Shown piece by piece: positions 33,245 to 43,319 of a stretch of DNA of 64,000 bases. The stretch comes from Callorhinus ursinus (lineage: Eukaryota; Chordata; Mammalia; Carnivora; Otariidae). A program made the translations under genes and the position numbers. Below the pieces are notes generated by a model. The model was not told where the DNA came from. It saw only the letters and a program-made list of their open reading frames with translations, and made no database searches. The stretch is taken from the NCBI RefSeq assembly GCF_003265705.1, contig NW_020313005.1, positions 22,904,350 to 22,968,349 on the forward strand, written 5' to 3'. Each line of letters begins with the position of its first letter. Position 1 is the first letter of the stretch.

Positions 33245-33400
33245 GTCATGGAATTATAGAATCTTAGGACTGTAAAGGACTTATTCTCTCACCAACCCCC
33301 TTGTGTGTATACCTGGAGATCTGCAGGAAGAAGTGACTGTTTGCCCAAGGCCCCAGGGCTACTCGGGGGCAATGCTAGTTGAGGGATTGTATTTGAAGGC
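33245..33400. repeat. Ancient repeat relic (family not named)
   Basis: GAATTATAGAATCTTAGGACTGTAAAGGAC ... CCAACCCCCTTGTG ... GAAGTGACTGTTTGCCCAAGGCCCCAGGGC resembles the common mammalian phrase 'ATAGAATCTTAGAGCTGGAAGGGACC ... CCAACCCCCTCAT ... AAGTGACTTGCCCAAGGTCAC'. Confidence 0.55.
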
Positions 33401-33907
33401 AATAGATTCTTTTTTATTACCATCACCATTAGTACTCACATTGTTGTTGTGAGTACATGAGGGAGAATATTATTCATGTTTTTTATTACCTCCATGAGGC
33501 TCATCAAGGCTGAAGAATCAAGACAATAGCTTTCCCTGAAGATCTTAGCTCGTTTTTCCTCTTACTCATTCCCCAGCCTCTCTTTTTGTCTTTTGGAAGT
33601 TTGAACTCAAATTGGGAGATTCAAGTCTGGATGTTTGTATGACAGCTAGGCTGGTGGCTGTTCAGGCATTTAATTTGGCATGTGACACGTTGGGTGTAGA
33701 TTTTTTTAATGTGTTGCAATAGTAGAAGGGAGGAGTTGGGGACTCAGCACGTGAAGGGGACAGGGAAGAGGGCAGGTCTTAGCGGTGCTAAGACCCCCAG
33801 ACCACTCAACTCACCACTGCCCAGAGGGTTGGATTTGAGCCTCTGGTCCTCTGGAGGTGGGGCTTAGAAGGAGAAGCTGAGCTGAGAAACTTAGAGATAA
33901 CATTAAC
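33401..33907. other. Unique non-coding sequence
   Basis: A short ACATTGTTGTTGTG stretch near 33440; otherwise nothing recognised. Confidence 0.4.
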
Positions 33908-34097
33908 TCCTCCTTTCCTTCCTCCCTCCCTCCCTCCCTCACTTCCCTTCCTCCCTCCCTCCTTCCTTCCTTCCTTCCTTCCTTTCTTCCTTCCTTCCTT
34001 TCTCTTTCAACACTCCTTCCTTCCTCTTTCAAGACTCCCTCCCTTCCTCCCTCCCTTCCTTCCTTCCTTCCTTCCTTCCTTCCTTCCTTCCTCTTCC
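33908..34097. repeat. (TTCC)n/(TCCC)n pyrimidine microsatellite
   Basis: Long pyrimidine tract with at least eight consecutive TTCC units near 34060-34092, the strand mirror of the GGAA arrays at 4.7 and 13.4 kb. The minus-strand frames with Glu/Gly/Arg/Lys runs are artefacts of it. Confidence 0.97.
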
Positions 34098-34323
34098 AAG
34101 ATTCCCTTCCTTCGGGGCCCCTGGGTGGCTCAGGCGTTAAGCATCTGCCTTCGGCTCAGACCATGATCCCAGGGTCCTGGGATCGAGCCCCGCATCGGGC
34201 TCCCTGCTCCGCGGGAAGCCTGCTTCTCCCTCTCCCCCTCCCCCTGCTTGTGTTCCCTCTCTCGCTGTGTCTTTCTCTGTCAAATAAATAAATAAAATCT
34301 TGAAAAAAAGATTCCCTTCCTTC
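34098..34323 (+). mobile_element. CAN SINE inserted within the TTCC tract
   Basis: Body GGGGCCCCTGGGTGGCTCAGGC from 34114, with GCATCGGGCTCCCTGCTCCGC and AAATAAATAAATAAAATCTTG. Perfect 16-bp target duplication AAGATTCCCTTCCTTC at 34098-34113 and 34308-34323. The SINE splits a pyrimidine microsatellite that resumes on the far side. Confidence 0.97.
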
Positions 34324-34432
34324 CTTCCTTATTTCCTTTCTCCCTCCTTCCTCCTTTCCTTCCCTGGTTTTTCTTCCTTGCTCTCCTCCCTCCCTCCCTC
34401 TTCCTTCCTTCAGTCTTTCTTCCATTTACATA
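34311..34432. repeat. Continuation of the TTCC/CTCC tract
   Basis: Pyrimidine-rich sequence that continues the array interrupted by the SINE. Confidence 0.9.
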
Positions 34433-35454
34433 CCAAATAAATATTTAATGGATGTTGTATATTCTGTAGTAAGGAGATTAGCAATCACCCCAAAAATAAA
34501 CGTTCTCCAGATGTCAGGATTACAGGGTGAGGAAGTATTGTTTCATTTATTCATTAATTAATGGATGGCGACTTAGAGATGACAGTTTGCAATCCAATCA
34601 AGGTCTCTTCTGATGAGACACCACACCAAATGTTGGAGTTCAGAGCAAAACCAAATGGTGCTGGTGGTGGCTGGTGAAGGAAGTTGTCCAAATAGTGCAC
34701 TAGGACCTTTGAGGTAGATGGCCAGAACATTTGAGTAATTAAAGCCCCTCCATCCAGTATGGCTTCTAATGGGTTAAGCTTTTTTCCCCTCCAGACCTGC
34801 TTATTAATGAGAAGTAGCCCTTCATCAGACCTGCAGTATGAGACCTAAATTTATAAAGAGGTCTTTTAATGGTTTTTAGAACACTTGTCATCACGGCATT
34901 GTTTTATATATTCATTCATGAGGGAATTAATCTGAAAACAAATATGCTGTTTTAGTACATTGATATATAAATATATACGTATACACATAGACAACTCTTT
35001 CAAGTTAAGACTCATTTACTAAAACTCATCAAACCTTTGAACTGTGCTTCTTAAATAAGCCCACCTTTTAAAATCTCAATCCCCTGTAACCCCTCCCACA
35101 ATCACACACCCATCCCAAATTCACCCACCCTCTGATCTCAACCCTGAGCCAAGAAGTGTCCAGTCAGTCACGAGAATGTGATCCTTGACCTTTTTTGTAT
35201 TAGCAATCCCTTTGAAAACCGAATTAAATCCTGGAACTCACTCCCTAGAAAAATGCACCCGACATTTGCAGATGGTTCCAGATAGTTGATCCACTCTCAG
35301 GAATCTGAGTATTCCCAGGGGGGGACCCCTGCTTGGAGAAGAGATTGGTATATACCAGCGACTTCCTAACTTCTCTTAGTAAATGTTATAAATGTGATCT
35401 GTCTATGACTTTTAGTTTTGTTCAGCCTACGAATGCCCATGTATTTTTTTAAAC
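34433..35454. promoter_or_regulatory. Unique sequence with a conserved-looking part
   Basis: The part 34500-34940 is unique and AT-rich with TTAATTAAT at 34554-34562 (homeobox core), TTATTAATGAGAAG near 34801 and GGGAATTAATCTGAAAAC near 34922. No repeat signature. The remainder to 35454 is unassigned. Regulatory role is a guess from composition. Confidence 0.25.
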
Positions 35455-36317
35455 AAAAAGAAGTGACTAAGCTGGTGCAACCACTCTGGAAAACAGTATG
35501 GAGGTTCCTCAAAAAGTTGAAAACAGAGCTACCGTACGATCCAGCAATTGCACTCCTGGGTATTTACCCCAAAGATACAAATGTAGGGACCCGAAGGGGT
35601 ACGTGCACCCCGATGTTTATAGCAGCAATGTCCACAATAGCCAAACTGTGGAAAGAGCCAAGATGTCCATCGACAGATGAATGGATAAAGAAGATGTGGT
35701 ATGTATACACAATGGAATATTATGCAGCCATCAAAAGGAATGAGATCTTGCCATTTGCAACAACGTGGATGGAACTGGAGGGTGTTATGCTGAGTGAAAT
35801 AAGTCAATCAGAGAAAGACATGTATCATATGACCTCACTGATAGGAGGAATTCTTAATCTCAGGAAACAAACTGAGGGTTGCTGGAGTGGTGGGGGTGGG
35901 AGGGATGGGGTGGCTGGGTGATAGACATTGGGGAGGGTATGTGCTACGGTGAGCGCTGTGAATTGTGCAAGACTGTTGAATCACGGATCTGTGCCTCTGA
36001 AAGAAATAATGCAATATATGTTAAGAAAAAAAAAAGAAGATAGCAGGAGGGGAGGAATGAAGGGGAGTAAATCGGAGGGGGAGTTGAACCATGAGAGACG
36101 AGGGACTCTGAAAAACAAACTGAGGGTTCTAGAGGGGAGGGGGGGTGGGGGGTGGATTAGCCTGGTGATGGGTATTAAAGAGGACACGTTCTGCGTGGAG
36201 CCCTGGGTGTTATGCACAAACAATGAATCATGGAACACTACATCAAAAACTAATGATGTAATGTATGGTGATTAACATAACAATAAAAAAATTAAAGGAA
36301 AAAAAAGAAGTGACTAA
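35455..36317 (+). mobile_element. 5'-truncated LINE-1 with two 3'-UTR modules and 16-bp target-site duplication
   Basis: Perfect duplication AAAAAGAAGTGACTAA at 35455-35470 and 36302-36317 brackets an 831-bp insert. It begins inside the ORF2 C-terminal region, reads through a G-rich 3' UTR (GGTGGGGGTGGGAGGGATGGGG, 35890-35911) ending GAATCACGGATCTGTGCC ... ATAATGCAATATATGTTAAG and an A-run at about 36027-36037. Then comes a second 3' module (36046-36301) with its own AACTGAGGGTTCTAGAGGGG G-track and the end ATGGTGATTAACATAACAAT. Both ends resemble separate carnivoran L1 3' termini. The perfect duplication says young. Confidence 0.95.
35472..35921 (+). pseudogene. LINE-1 ORF2 C-terminal fragment
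   Basis: The plus-strand frame translates to the C-terminal tail of L1 ORF2p, the endonuclease/reverse-transcriptase protein of L1. The stretch contains [38 protein letters not shown] and STDEWIKKMWYVYTMEYYAA. Roughly the last 130 residues remain, so endonuclease and reverse-transcriptase domains are gone and no activity is possible. The frame passes SLIGG where I believe carnivoran L1 normally stops (TGA read as GGA here), so it runs about 30 residues into the 3' UTR before a TGA at 35919. Confidence 0.93.
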
Positions 36318-36905
36318 TTTAAGCAGAGAGGTATATTACACAGTTTCTTTCTCCTTCACTAATTTTTTTTTTTTTTTTGGTCAAAGGATATTTACCCATC
36401 TATCACCTCCTCCCCCTCCTCCCCAACCAGAAACCAGTTTCAGACTTATTTCTCAAGGTGAAGTTCATCAGAGGACTCAGATTCACTGCCTCTGACATCT
36501 TCCCATAAGCCCCTAAATGAATGGCTATCTTCTGCTTCCCACCAACAGGAGGAGATTTGCCATAGGAGAGCATTTTTCAGTTTATAGACATTTCCCTTCC
36601 ACCCTTATGTATTTAAGGAAGAAAATTGCCACTTATTTGTACAAAGTAAATTGGCTTATGCTCCATAATAGGCTTCTCCACTCTTGCCTCTGCCAGGAAA
36701 AGGTCATCCTCAGACTTTTGCACTCCGCAGAACTCAGAGATTCTTGACAGCAAGTAGAGAAATCACACACTCCTAAACTGTAATTTCCTTCATGGATTAA
36801 GACCTCAGTGGTCACAGGTTTTTGGTATCAGCAAGTTTATTTCCAAGCATATTGCTGGCTATTGGGCAAGCTGTAAATTGTACCTCATGTGCCCCTAATG
36901 AAATA
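36318..36905. other. Unique non-coding sequence
   Basis: A T-run at 36362-36378 followed by TCACCTCCTCCCCCTCC. Nothing else recognised. Confidence 0.4.
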
Positions 36906-37080
36906 CAGCCCAAGTGTCTGAAACATACACATGCATAATCACACGTGTGCACATGCACACACAAACACACATGCATATAGATATGCTCTCAGGCAAACAC
37001 ACATACATAATACATACTGATAAACTGGCACACACACACATGCATGCACATAAACACAGACATGCATGCAAGTTCATGTA
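36906..37080. repeat. Degenerate (AC)n/(ACATGC)n alternating purine-pyrimidine tract
   Basis: Irregular ACACATGCAC, CACACAAACACAC and CATGCATGC units over 175 bases. It opens frames rich in His/Thr/Met on one strand and Cys/Val/Met on the other; neither is a gene. Confidence 0.9.
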
Positions 37081-37625
37081 CAACTTGCCGTTGCTCTTTT
37101 CAGCGCCGATAACTTTTCAGCATACCGCTCAGCTCTGTCCCACTGCAGAGGGCCGTCTTCCGAGGTGTTGTTAGTAGCCATCACCTTGGCAGCATGGACA
37201 GGTGTTGTATGTATGGGGGTGTGATCCCGGGTCCCTACGGAGCTCTTACCCTTGAGAGTATCTAGTGGATAGCTGAGACAAAAATGAACATAAAACAAGC
37301 AGATGAGAAAAGAGGTACAAACCCCACGTGCTTTCCCAGGGCTAGCACAGTTCACAGCCAGCAATTGCCCAAAGAGCATGTGTAGAAAGTTACCTCTGAT
37401 CCTAGTGGGATGGAAGGCCTCCTTTCATGAAGAGGCTGTCTATTCCTGGGGACTCCGTAATTTACAGGAGAATTTCATAGTAGCCAAATATTATCAATTG
37501 TACGTATCATAAATTTAACTAACAGTGAGTTTATAATATATATTCTTCCAGCCCATCGGGAGAAGTTACTTTCCCCACCTTAATCCTCTGTTAACACGCA
37601 TGGGATTAGCTGCCCCTCCTAGAGA
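37081..37625. other. Unique non-coding sequence
   Basis: Nothing recognised. Confidence 0.4.
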
Positions 37626-38015
37626 GAATCAGGGCCTTTCGCACCTCTGTGCCTTTGCATAAACTGTTCCCTCTGCTAGCAGTGCTTTTCCTTCAATTCC
37701 GCCCGAGGTGGTCTCTGTTTCTCATTGGCAGGGCCTAGCTCTATTGGGCTCATTTCTGTGCAGCCTTGACACGTCCCTCTACACAGAATGGATGTGTCAC
37801 ACTTTTTTAGGCAGTCCCACTGCACAAGGAACATGCCACCAGGGGAACTTAAGCTACATTTAGTCAGTTCACCCCAGACTCAGAGGGCCAGGTGTGCTCC
37901 TCAGACCCCTCTCCGCTCCTCTCCGCAGGATAGCACCTGGCATCCTGTATGGGCTGGCACTTTATTCTTCCATACTCAGTGCTTTGGAATTGATGAATGA
38001 AGGAATCAGTTAGGT
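37626..38015 (+). repeat. L2-type LINE 3' end relic
   Basis: GGGCCTTTCGCACCTCTGTGCCTTTGCATAAACTGTTCCCTCTGC is the L2 phrase 'GCACTTGCTGTTCCCTCTGCCTGGAAT'; further on TAGCACCTGGCATCCTGTATGG and TTGATGAATGAAGG match the L2 end. Confidence 0.75.
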
Positions 38016-39551
38016 AACTCTGTAATACCCATTTGGGAAGCTCCCGGGGAATACAGCTCCCGTATATATAGCCACTTTCTCGGCGCCTCGTGAACGATGA
38101 GCTCTAGGACTGTTGCTCTCTCCCGAGGCTGATGTCCCTCTGTTTCGGCTCCCACCTGCCTGCACCATGCCCACTCTGTGTGTAGGATATTTAGCCTCTC
38201 CTTGGTTAGCTTCTCCAGTTGAGGCAGGGCCAACAAAGAAAGCAAGAGAAACCACAAGCAGATGATTAAGGCAGGAGGTAAAGGGTGAGTAGTAACTGTG
38301 ACATCGCAAAAATTTCTGAATGTCTACTGGCTTTACTATTCTTCTCCATTGTAGCCACAAACAACGGACTGGTCCCCAAAGACCCGGAAATCATTCATTA
38401 AAGTTAACTATCCACTAATACTTAGGGGAGAAAATAAAGCAAGTACAGTTGTTAAAAAACATTTTCTATAAAAATTGAAACTGAAGAGGGGTGCAGTTTC
38501 TAGTTAATCCTCAGTTAGGCAAAATAAACTTTGTTAGCCATAAATCCATATTTTTTTTGAGCGTTCAAGTTAATCAAAGTTTTACTAAAAATCAGAAAGC
38601 CCAATAAGATTGAAGTTTTGCAAAGGTCAGGTCTATGGGCATGCATGCCGCAGGGACAGTAGGTGCTAAAGCAGTGCGCCCAATGTTCTCACTCCTAGAT
38701 GGCCTTGTGCCTCGCCAACCCCCGACAACCAGCAGACATCCTGTTAACTAGAGCGTCCTAAGCCATGGCTCAGAACCCAGCCACTATGCTCTGCCATCCC
38801 ATTATCCCCTGTCATAGCAGCATCCCCTTTATAATGATACCTGGCTTCCTGTTCGCTCCTTCATTGTCCGGGGGTTAGAGAGTTCTGTTTGGCCAGAAAG
38901 CCTGGGGTTCAAGCCTGGCCCTCAGAGTGGCCTGTTTGTGGCTGGGGACAGAGTACTGCATCTCAGTCACTAATGGAGCTGAAAAGGTGCCTGGGGCTCA
39001 TTATTCTTGAGGTAATCCTGAAGGTCACAGTCCCACAAATGCTGTCCGCAGGCAGAAAAGGCAGGAGAGGAGCATATTTAAGATATCTGAGAATCCTGGC
39101 ACTTCTTTTTTTTTTTTTTTTTCTTTTGCACATACAAAAGGTATAAGGTTTCTGAGATTCCCCGGCAGTTGAATCTTAATCAAGAGAGAAATCCCTCCCT
39201 GGAGACCTCTGTACCTGCCATATGTGCCATTTACACTAATACCTAGTGAGGCTTTACTTCTCTAGGTCCCCTAGCCCCTCCTGCCCGGGTTACCGTCGCA
39301 CAAGCCCCTGCTTTATTGTAAGAGTTCAGGCATGGGAGACCGGAACAGGTCAAGGTTCCGTCGACAGAGATACAGGCTCTCGGTCCCACTTGGGGCAGGT
39401 GCCAAATGGCCCAACCCGGTTTCCTGTTAGCTTAGGCCATTTCCCTGACCTCTCCTGGGAGATTCTTAATGATGCCAAGCCCGTGGGCACAGCAGATGTG
39501 CCCTGCCTGCCAGCCCCTTGAGATCTGGTGACAGATGACCTGGGGCCATGT
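38016..39551. other. Unique non-coding sequence
   Basis: About 1.5 kb with no transposon recognised apart from a T-run at 39103-39122. AT-rich unique sequence at 38400-38620 may be conserved. Chance frames up to 116 residues. Confidence 0.4.
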
Positions 39552-39882
39552 AAAGAATGGACTTTAAGAAACAAAACAGAGGAGCATAAAGGAAGGGAGA
39601 GAACAATAAAACAAGACAAAATCAGAGAGGGAGACAAACCGTAAGAGACTTGTAATCATAGGAAATAAACTGAGGGTTGCTGGAGGGGGGGGCGGGGAGA
39701 TGGGGTCACTGGGGGATGGGCATTAAGAGGGCACAGGATGTAATGAGCACTGGGTGTTCTATGCAACTGATGAATCACTGAACAGTACCTCTGAAACTAA
39801 TAATACGCTATAGGTTAATTAATTGATTTTAAATTTAAAAAAAAAAAGTGGAAACATTTGAAAAAAAAAAAAAAAAGAATGG
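39552..39882 (+). mobile_element. LINE-1 3' UTR insertion with 9-bp target-site duplication
   Basis: AAAGAATGG at 39552-39560 and 39874-39882 flank a 5'-truncated L1 that starts in the 3' UTR (TTTAAGAAACAAAACAGAGG), contains AAACTGAGGGTTGCTGGAGG and a G-track (39681-39712), then GATGAATCACTGAACAGTACC and a two-part A-rich tail. No ORF remains. More diverged than the 35.5-kb copy. Confidence 0.92.
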
Positions 39883-40493
39883 TCCTCAGTCCTGGCTCAC
39901 ATTCAGATCACAGAGAAGTTTCAGAGTCACTCCAGAGCTGAGAGCCCCTCCCACAGAGACTCTGTGGAGTTGGTCTGGAGTGGACCTGACAATTATTTGT
40001 TTTAACTCCTCATGTGATTCTAAAGAAGAACAGATGGGGGACACTCCTCCGAAGCCTTCCCAAGACCCAGCTCACTCTCAGGCTTGGCTCCTGCACTCGT
40101 AGGCGCCCTTTGCCCTATTTCCACCCCCTCACCCAGGGCAGGCTCAGCTCCTTTGGGTGTTCCCCTAAGAAATCTCTCACAGCAAGCCTTCCGTCATTCT
40201 ACTGGAAGTTCATCCAAATCAGGGGCAGAGGGCTTTCCAGGAACGAGGGAGAGTTTCTGCCCTCTCACCAGCTCTCCCCCTTCCTCCTGTCCGACCCCCC
40301 CATCCTTCCTTCTGGGTCCCCTCTTGTTCTGAAACGGCACCAGCTTCTCCCGTAGCTTTCTGCTGACTGGTACGCTCACCTTCCTAGAAGTCTCCTCGTT
40401 CCCCTGGGTCTTATCACCTGTTTTCTTCCAACAAAAAACATGCACATCCAATAGAAACCTTGAGGACAGCTGTTAAAGTGATAACGTTTCTTC

Positions 40494-40498
<5 letters not shown>
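39883..40498. other. Unique non-coding sequence
   Basis: First 130 bases (CCTGGCTCACATTCAGATCACAG ... CTCCCACAGAGACTCTG ... GGTCTGGAGTGGACCTGAC) resemble an old DNA-transposon/MER-type phrase ending in ATTCTAA, family not confirmed. Three overlapping frames at 40014-40451 follow from GC content. Confidence 0.4.

Positions 40499-40538
<40 letters not shown>
40499..40538. repeat. (AC)20 microsatellite
   Basis: Twenty AC units. Confidence 0.98.
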
Positions 40539-40540
<2 letters not shown>

Positions 40541-40544
40541 CTTT

Positions 40545-40742
40545 GTAGTTCACAGGACAGTCATGTAAGTCTTTACATACACACAGGGACGCCTCTGTGG
40601 CAGGCCTTACTGTCCTGTTCATTTTACAGACAGAGAAACTGAGGGGCAGGATGATAAAACCACAGAACCATGGAGAATTTGAACCCAGCTTTAGACCCCA
40701 AACCTATGCTTTCTCCTCTTAGACCATTTGCCTCCTCAATCA
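40545..40742 (-). repeat. MIR SINE relic, antisense
   Basis: CATTTTACAGACAGAGAAACTGAGGGGCAGG ... AGAATTTGAACCCAGC ... CTATGCTTTCTCCTCTTAGACCATT is reversed MIR including the head. Confidence 0.85.
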
Positions 40743-41559
40743 AAAAGCATTTCTTAGGCTACTGCTACTCCACATCGTTTCTCTATAAGAGATCCCCTGG
40801 GCTAACAACCCTGAAGACATATCCACACAGCCAGTTAGGATCATAGTAACCACAAGAACCTATGGGATCCTGGACCTATGGAATCTGGCAGGACTAGAGC
40901 CAGATTATTTGGAGACTACGAGTTAAACAGGGCTGTATGATGCCCACCCCCCCACCCCCCGAGCCCCAGGCCAGTGTAGACTTCTGTAAAACACTAATCC
41001 ATGACATCAAAAAAGAAGACCTGAAATGCTCTGCTTTTCCTCTCTTCAGTTCTTTTAATGAAACATCAAGTGGCAAATTCTTTCCCCCAAAAGATGTTTT
41101 CCTAATTTTTTAGCTACCCCTGCTTTTCTGGGACCCAGAGTATCTGTTTCTGTGGCTCACTTAGATGCCCAGTCCTGGGCAGACCTCACAGGAGGTTCCC
41201 TGGACACTAGTCAGCAGGTTGGGAATCCCAGTGGGCAATAAGCTCGGGTTCTGGCAAAGGAAAGGCTGGGGCAGGGAAGGAAGGACATATTTTCAGAGAG
41301 AAAGGGGCTGCATGCCTGGGACCTAAGAGCGGGGCCTCCATGCGTCTCTCCAGGCCCCCCTTGGAGGGGCATGAATTAGGGAAGGGGGGGCACACAGATG
41401 CCTGCCGGGGGCCTCCAGCGCAGGGAAATGTTTCCACCTGGCTCTGATGGGTGCAATGAGCCGTGGGCCACGGTCATCTGTTTCGCACAGCAGGGAGTGG
41501 AAATCCACCTGGCTCCAAGATAGCTGCCTTCCTCCCCCTTTCCAGGCACACACGGGAGG
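40743..41559. other. Unique non-coding sequence
   Basis: GC-rich at 41.2-41.5 kb, which opens several overlapping minus-strand frames without domains. A C-run CCCCCCCACCCCCC lies near 40950. Confidence 0.4.
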
Positions 41560-41835
41560 AGGAAAACACAAAATCCAGCCAGTGCATTACTTTGCAGTGT
41601 CCACATGCCCTCAGGATTTGCATGTACATGCAGATGAATTGTTTCAAGTGAGTCAGAATGCAATTATTTCATTTTCCTTCCCATTCCCAATTGTTGATGT
41701 TTAGAAATAAATTGCTCCCGGTGCTTCTGATTTACAAGGACAAAATGCGAATGTGGAAAACAGGTTCAGTGGAGTGATTTGAATTTCCATTACAATTACA
41801 GTTCTCTTCAACCATATGATTCTGTGCTTTCCTCA
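41560..41835. promoter_or_regulatory. Candidate conserved non-coding block
   Basis: Unique sequence with a perfect octamer ATTTGCAT at 41616-41623, a perfect AP-1 word TGAGTCA at 41649-41655, then GCAATTATTTC and TCCATTACAATTACAG. These words within 160 bases, without any repeat signature, suggest an enhancer. Inference only. Confidence 0.3.
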
Positions 41836-42153
41836 TATACATCAGCCCAGAGCTGGCCGTGCTTGGGGTGGGGGAGCGCAGAGGCTGTTGCTGCCACGGA
41901 CCCATCAGCAGCCCAGTTACACAGCTCTAGCTGCCACAGGCCACTGGGTGGATTAGGACTGAACTCCACAGTCAGCCCGTAATAAAACTGGAGTGCCCAT
42001 CGGGGCTTACCTCCCGGGGTCCGCAGGGAAGAGGGCATGGCTGAGTTCACGGGGAACAGACGAATGGGGCCACTCTGCACCCAGAAGCTGGAGGGCCCTG
42101 GACACTGAGCAGCAGATTCCGACTTCCAACCAGGAAGAGCCATGCCATCAAAA
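41836..42153. other. Unique non-coding sequence
   Basis: No element recognised. Confidence 0.4.
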
Positions 42154-42374
42154 CTAGTAGATCGAGGGGCGCCTGGGTGGCTCAGTCCGTTAAGAGTCTG
42201 CCTTGGGCTCAGGTCATGATCCCAGGGTCCTGGGATCGAGTCCCGCATCGGGCTCCCTGCTCAGCAGGAAGCCTGCTTCTCCCTCTGCCCCTCTCCCTGC
42301 TCGTGCTCTCTCTCTTCTCTCTGACAAATAAATAAAATCTAAAAACAAAAACAAAAAAATCCTAGTAGATTGAG
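42154..42374 (+). mobile_element. CAN SINE, complete, with 13-bp target-site duplication
   Basis: GGGGCGCCTGGGTGGCTCAG from 42167 with ATCGAGTCCCGCATCGGGC, CT-rich segment and AAATAAATAAAATCTAAAAAC tail. CTAGTAGATCGAG (42154-42166) repeats as CTAGTAGATTGAG (42362-42374). Confidence 0.97.
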
Positions 42375-42560
42375 TGCTCCTCTGGGCCCGGTATTGTGCT
42401 AAAAACTTGACATGTTTTATGCTCACAAAGGATCTATAAAATAGGACTATTCGTCGATTTTATGGATGAGAAACTGAGTCTCAGGGAGGTTCAGTAAGGG
42501 GCAGAGGCAGGGGTTAAGTCTGAATTGGTCAGATATTCAGAGCCGGGGCTGGTGATTCCC
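42375..42560 (-). repeat. MIR SINE relic, antisense
   Basis: GCCCGGTATTGTGCTAAAAACTTG ... GGATGAGAAACTGAGTCTCAGGGAGGTTCAG is reversed MIR. Confidence 0.8.
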
Positions 42561-43319
42561 GCACAATGCCACCATCTCCCAAATCTGGTGACACGAGGTT
42601 CAGAAAGCTACAGTAACACCCCAGAGTTCTGGTTTGCTGATTCCGGGCAGTCCTGAGTGTGGGCTTCAGGGAGTCTGACTGACTCTTCCCCTTCCCTTTT
42701 CCCACAGGTGCCAAGTCCTACCCCAGACAGGATGCAGAAAGGCTGCAGGGTATCAGCCTTTCTGACCCCAGCCCTGATAGGAAGCATCGTCTTTGGTATC
42801 TGTCCCCCTCCCAGCTCTGTGCTACTCTCCCCCACTATCAAGGAGGCCGTTTTCTGAGTCCCAGAGCTCCATCAGACTCCCGAGGGTTCTAAGCTGCTGA
42901 TCGGCTCGGGAGCAGCATCACTGAAAATGAGCAGGGGAGAGAGCATTGCCTAACACAGGAAGGAACGCGTGTGATGTCTCCAGTGCCCCGTTACCCAGTG
43001 GGTGCCTGCTCACGCTTCCCACAGGAAGAAGGAGAATTTAGGTTTCAGTGGCAGAGACACTGGGGCTTTTCAGATCATACCGCCTACGCAACTTGCTTTT
43101 TTTTAAGGCGAAGCCCAGCTCTGCTGGCGTGGTTCCGAAATCCCTCCTTCAGCCATTCGGAACCCGCTGTCTCTGTGCTTCCTCCTTTCCTCCAGATTGA
43201 GCAATGCCCACCCCTTGTGCAACAGGACAGGGCCAGCAGAATGGGCATCTCTCCGTCCAAGAGAATCTTCAGCCTGGGACCAGGAAACTGGGGAGCGAAC
43301 AGGGATGGCGCCGCTCCCT
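42561..43319. other. Unique non-coding sequence
   Basis: A good-looking splice acceptor (CTCTTCCCCTTCCCTTTTCCCACAG, ending at 42707) precedes a short open stretch, but there is no matching donor with coding character. I do not call an exon. Confidence 0.4.

Noticed and set aside
42683..42860. Possible exon after a strong polypyrimidine-AG acceptor at 42707
   Set aside because: No plausible donor with coding or conserved transcript character; acceptor-like tracts are common by chance.
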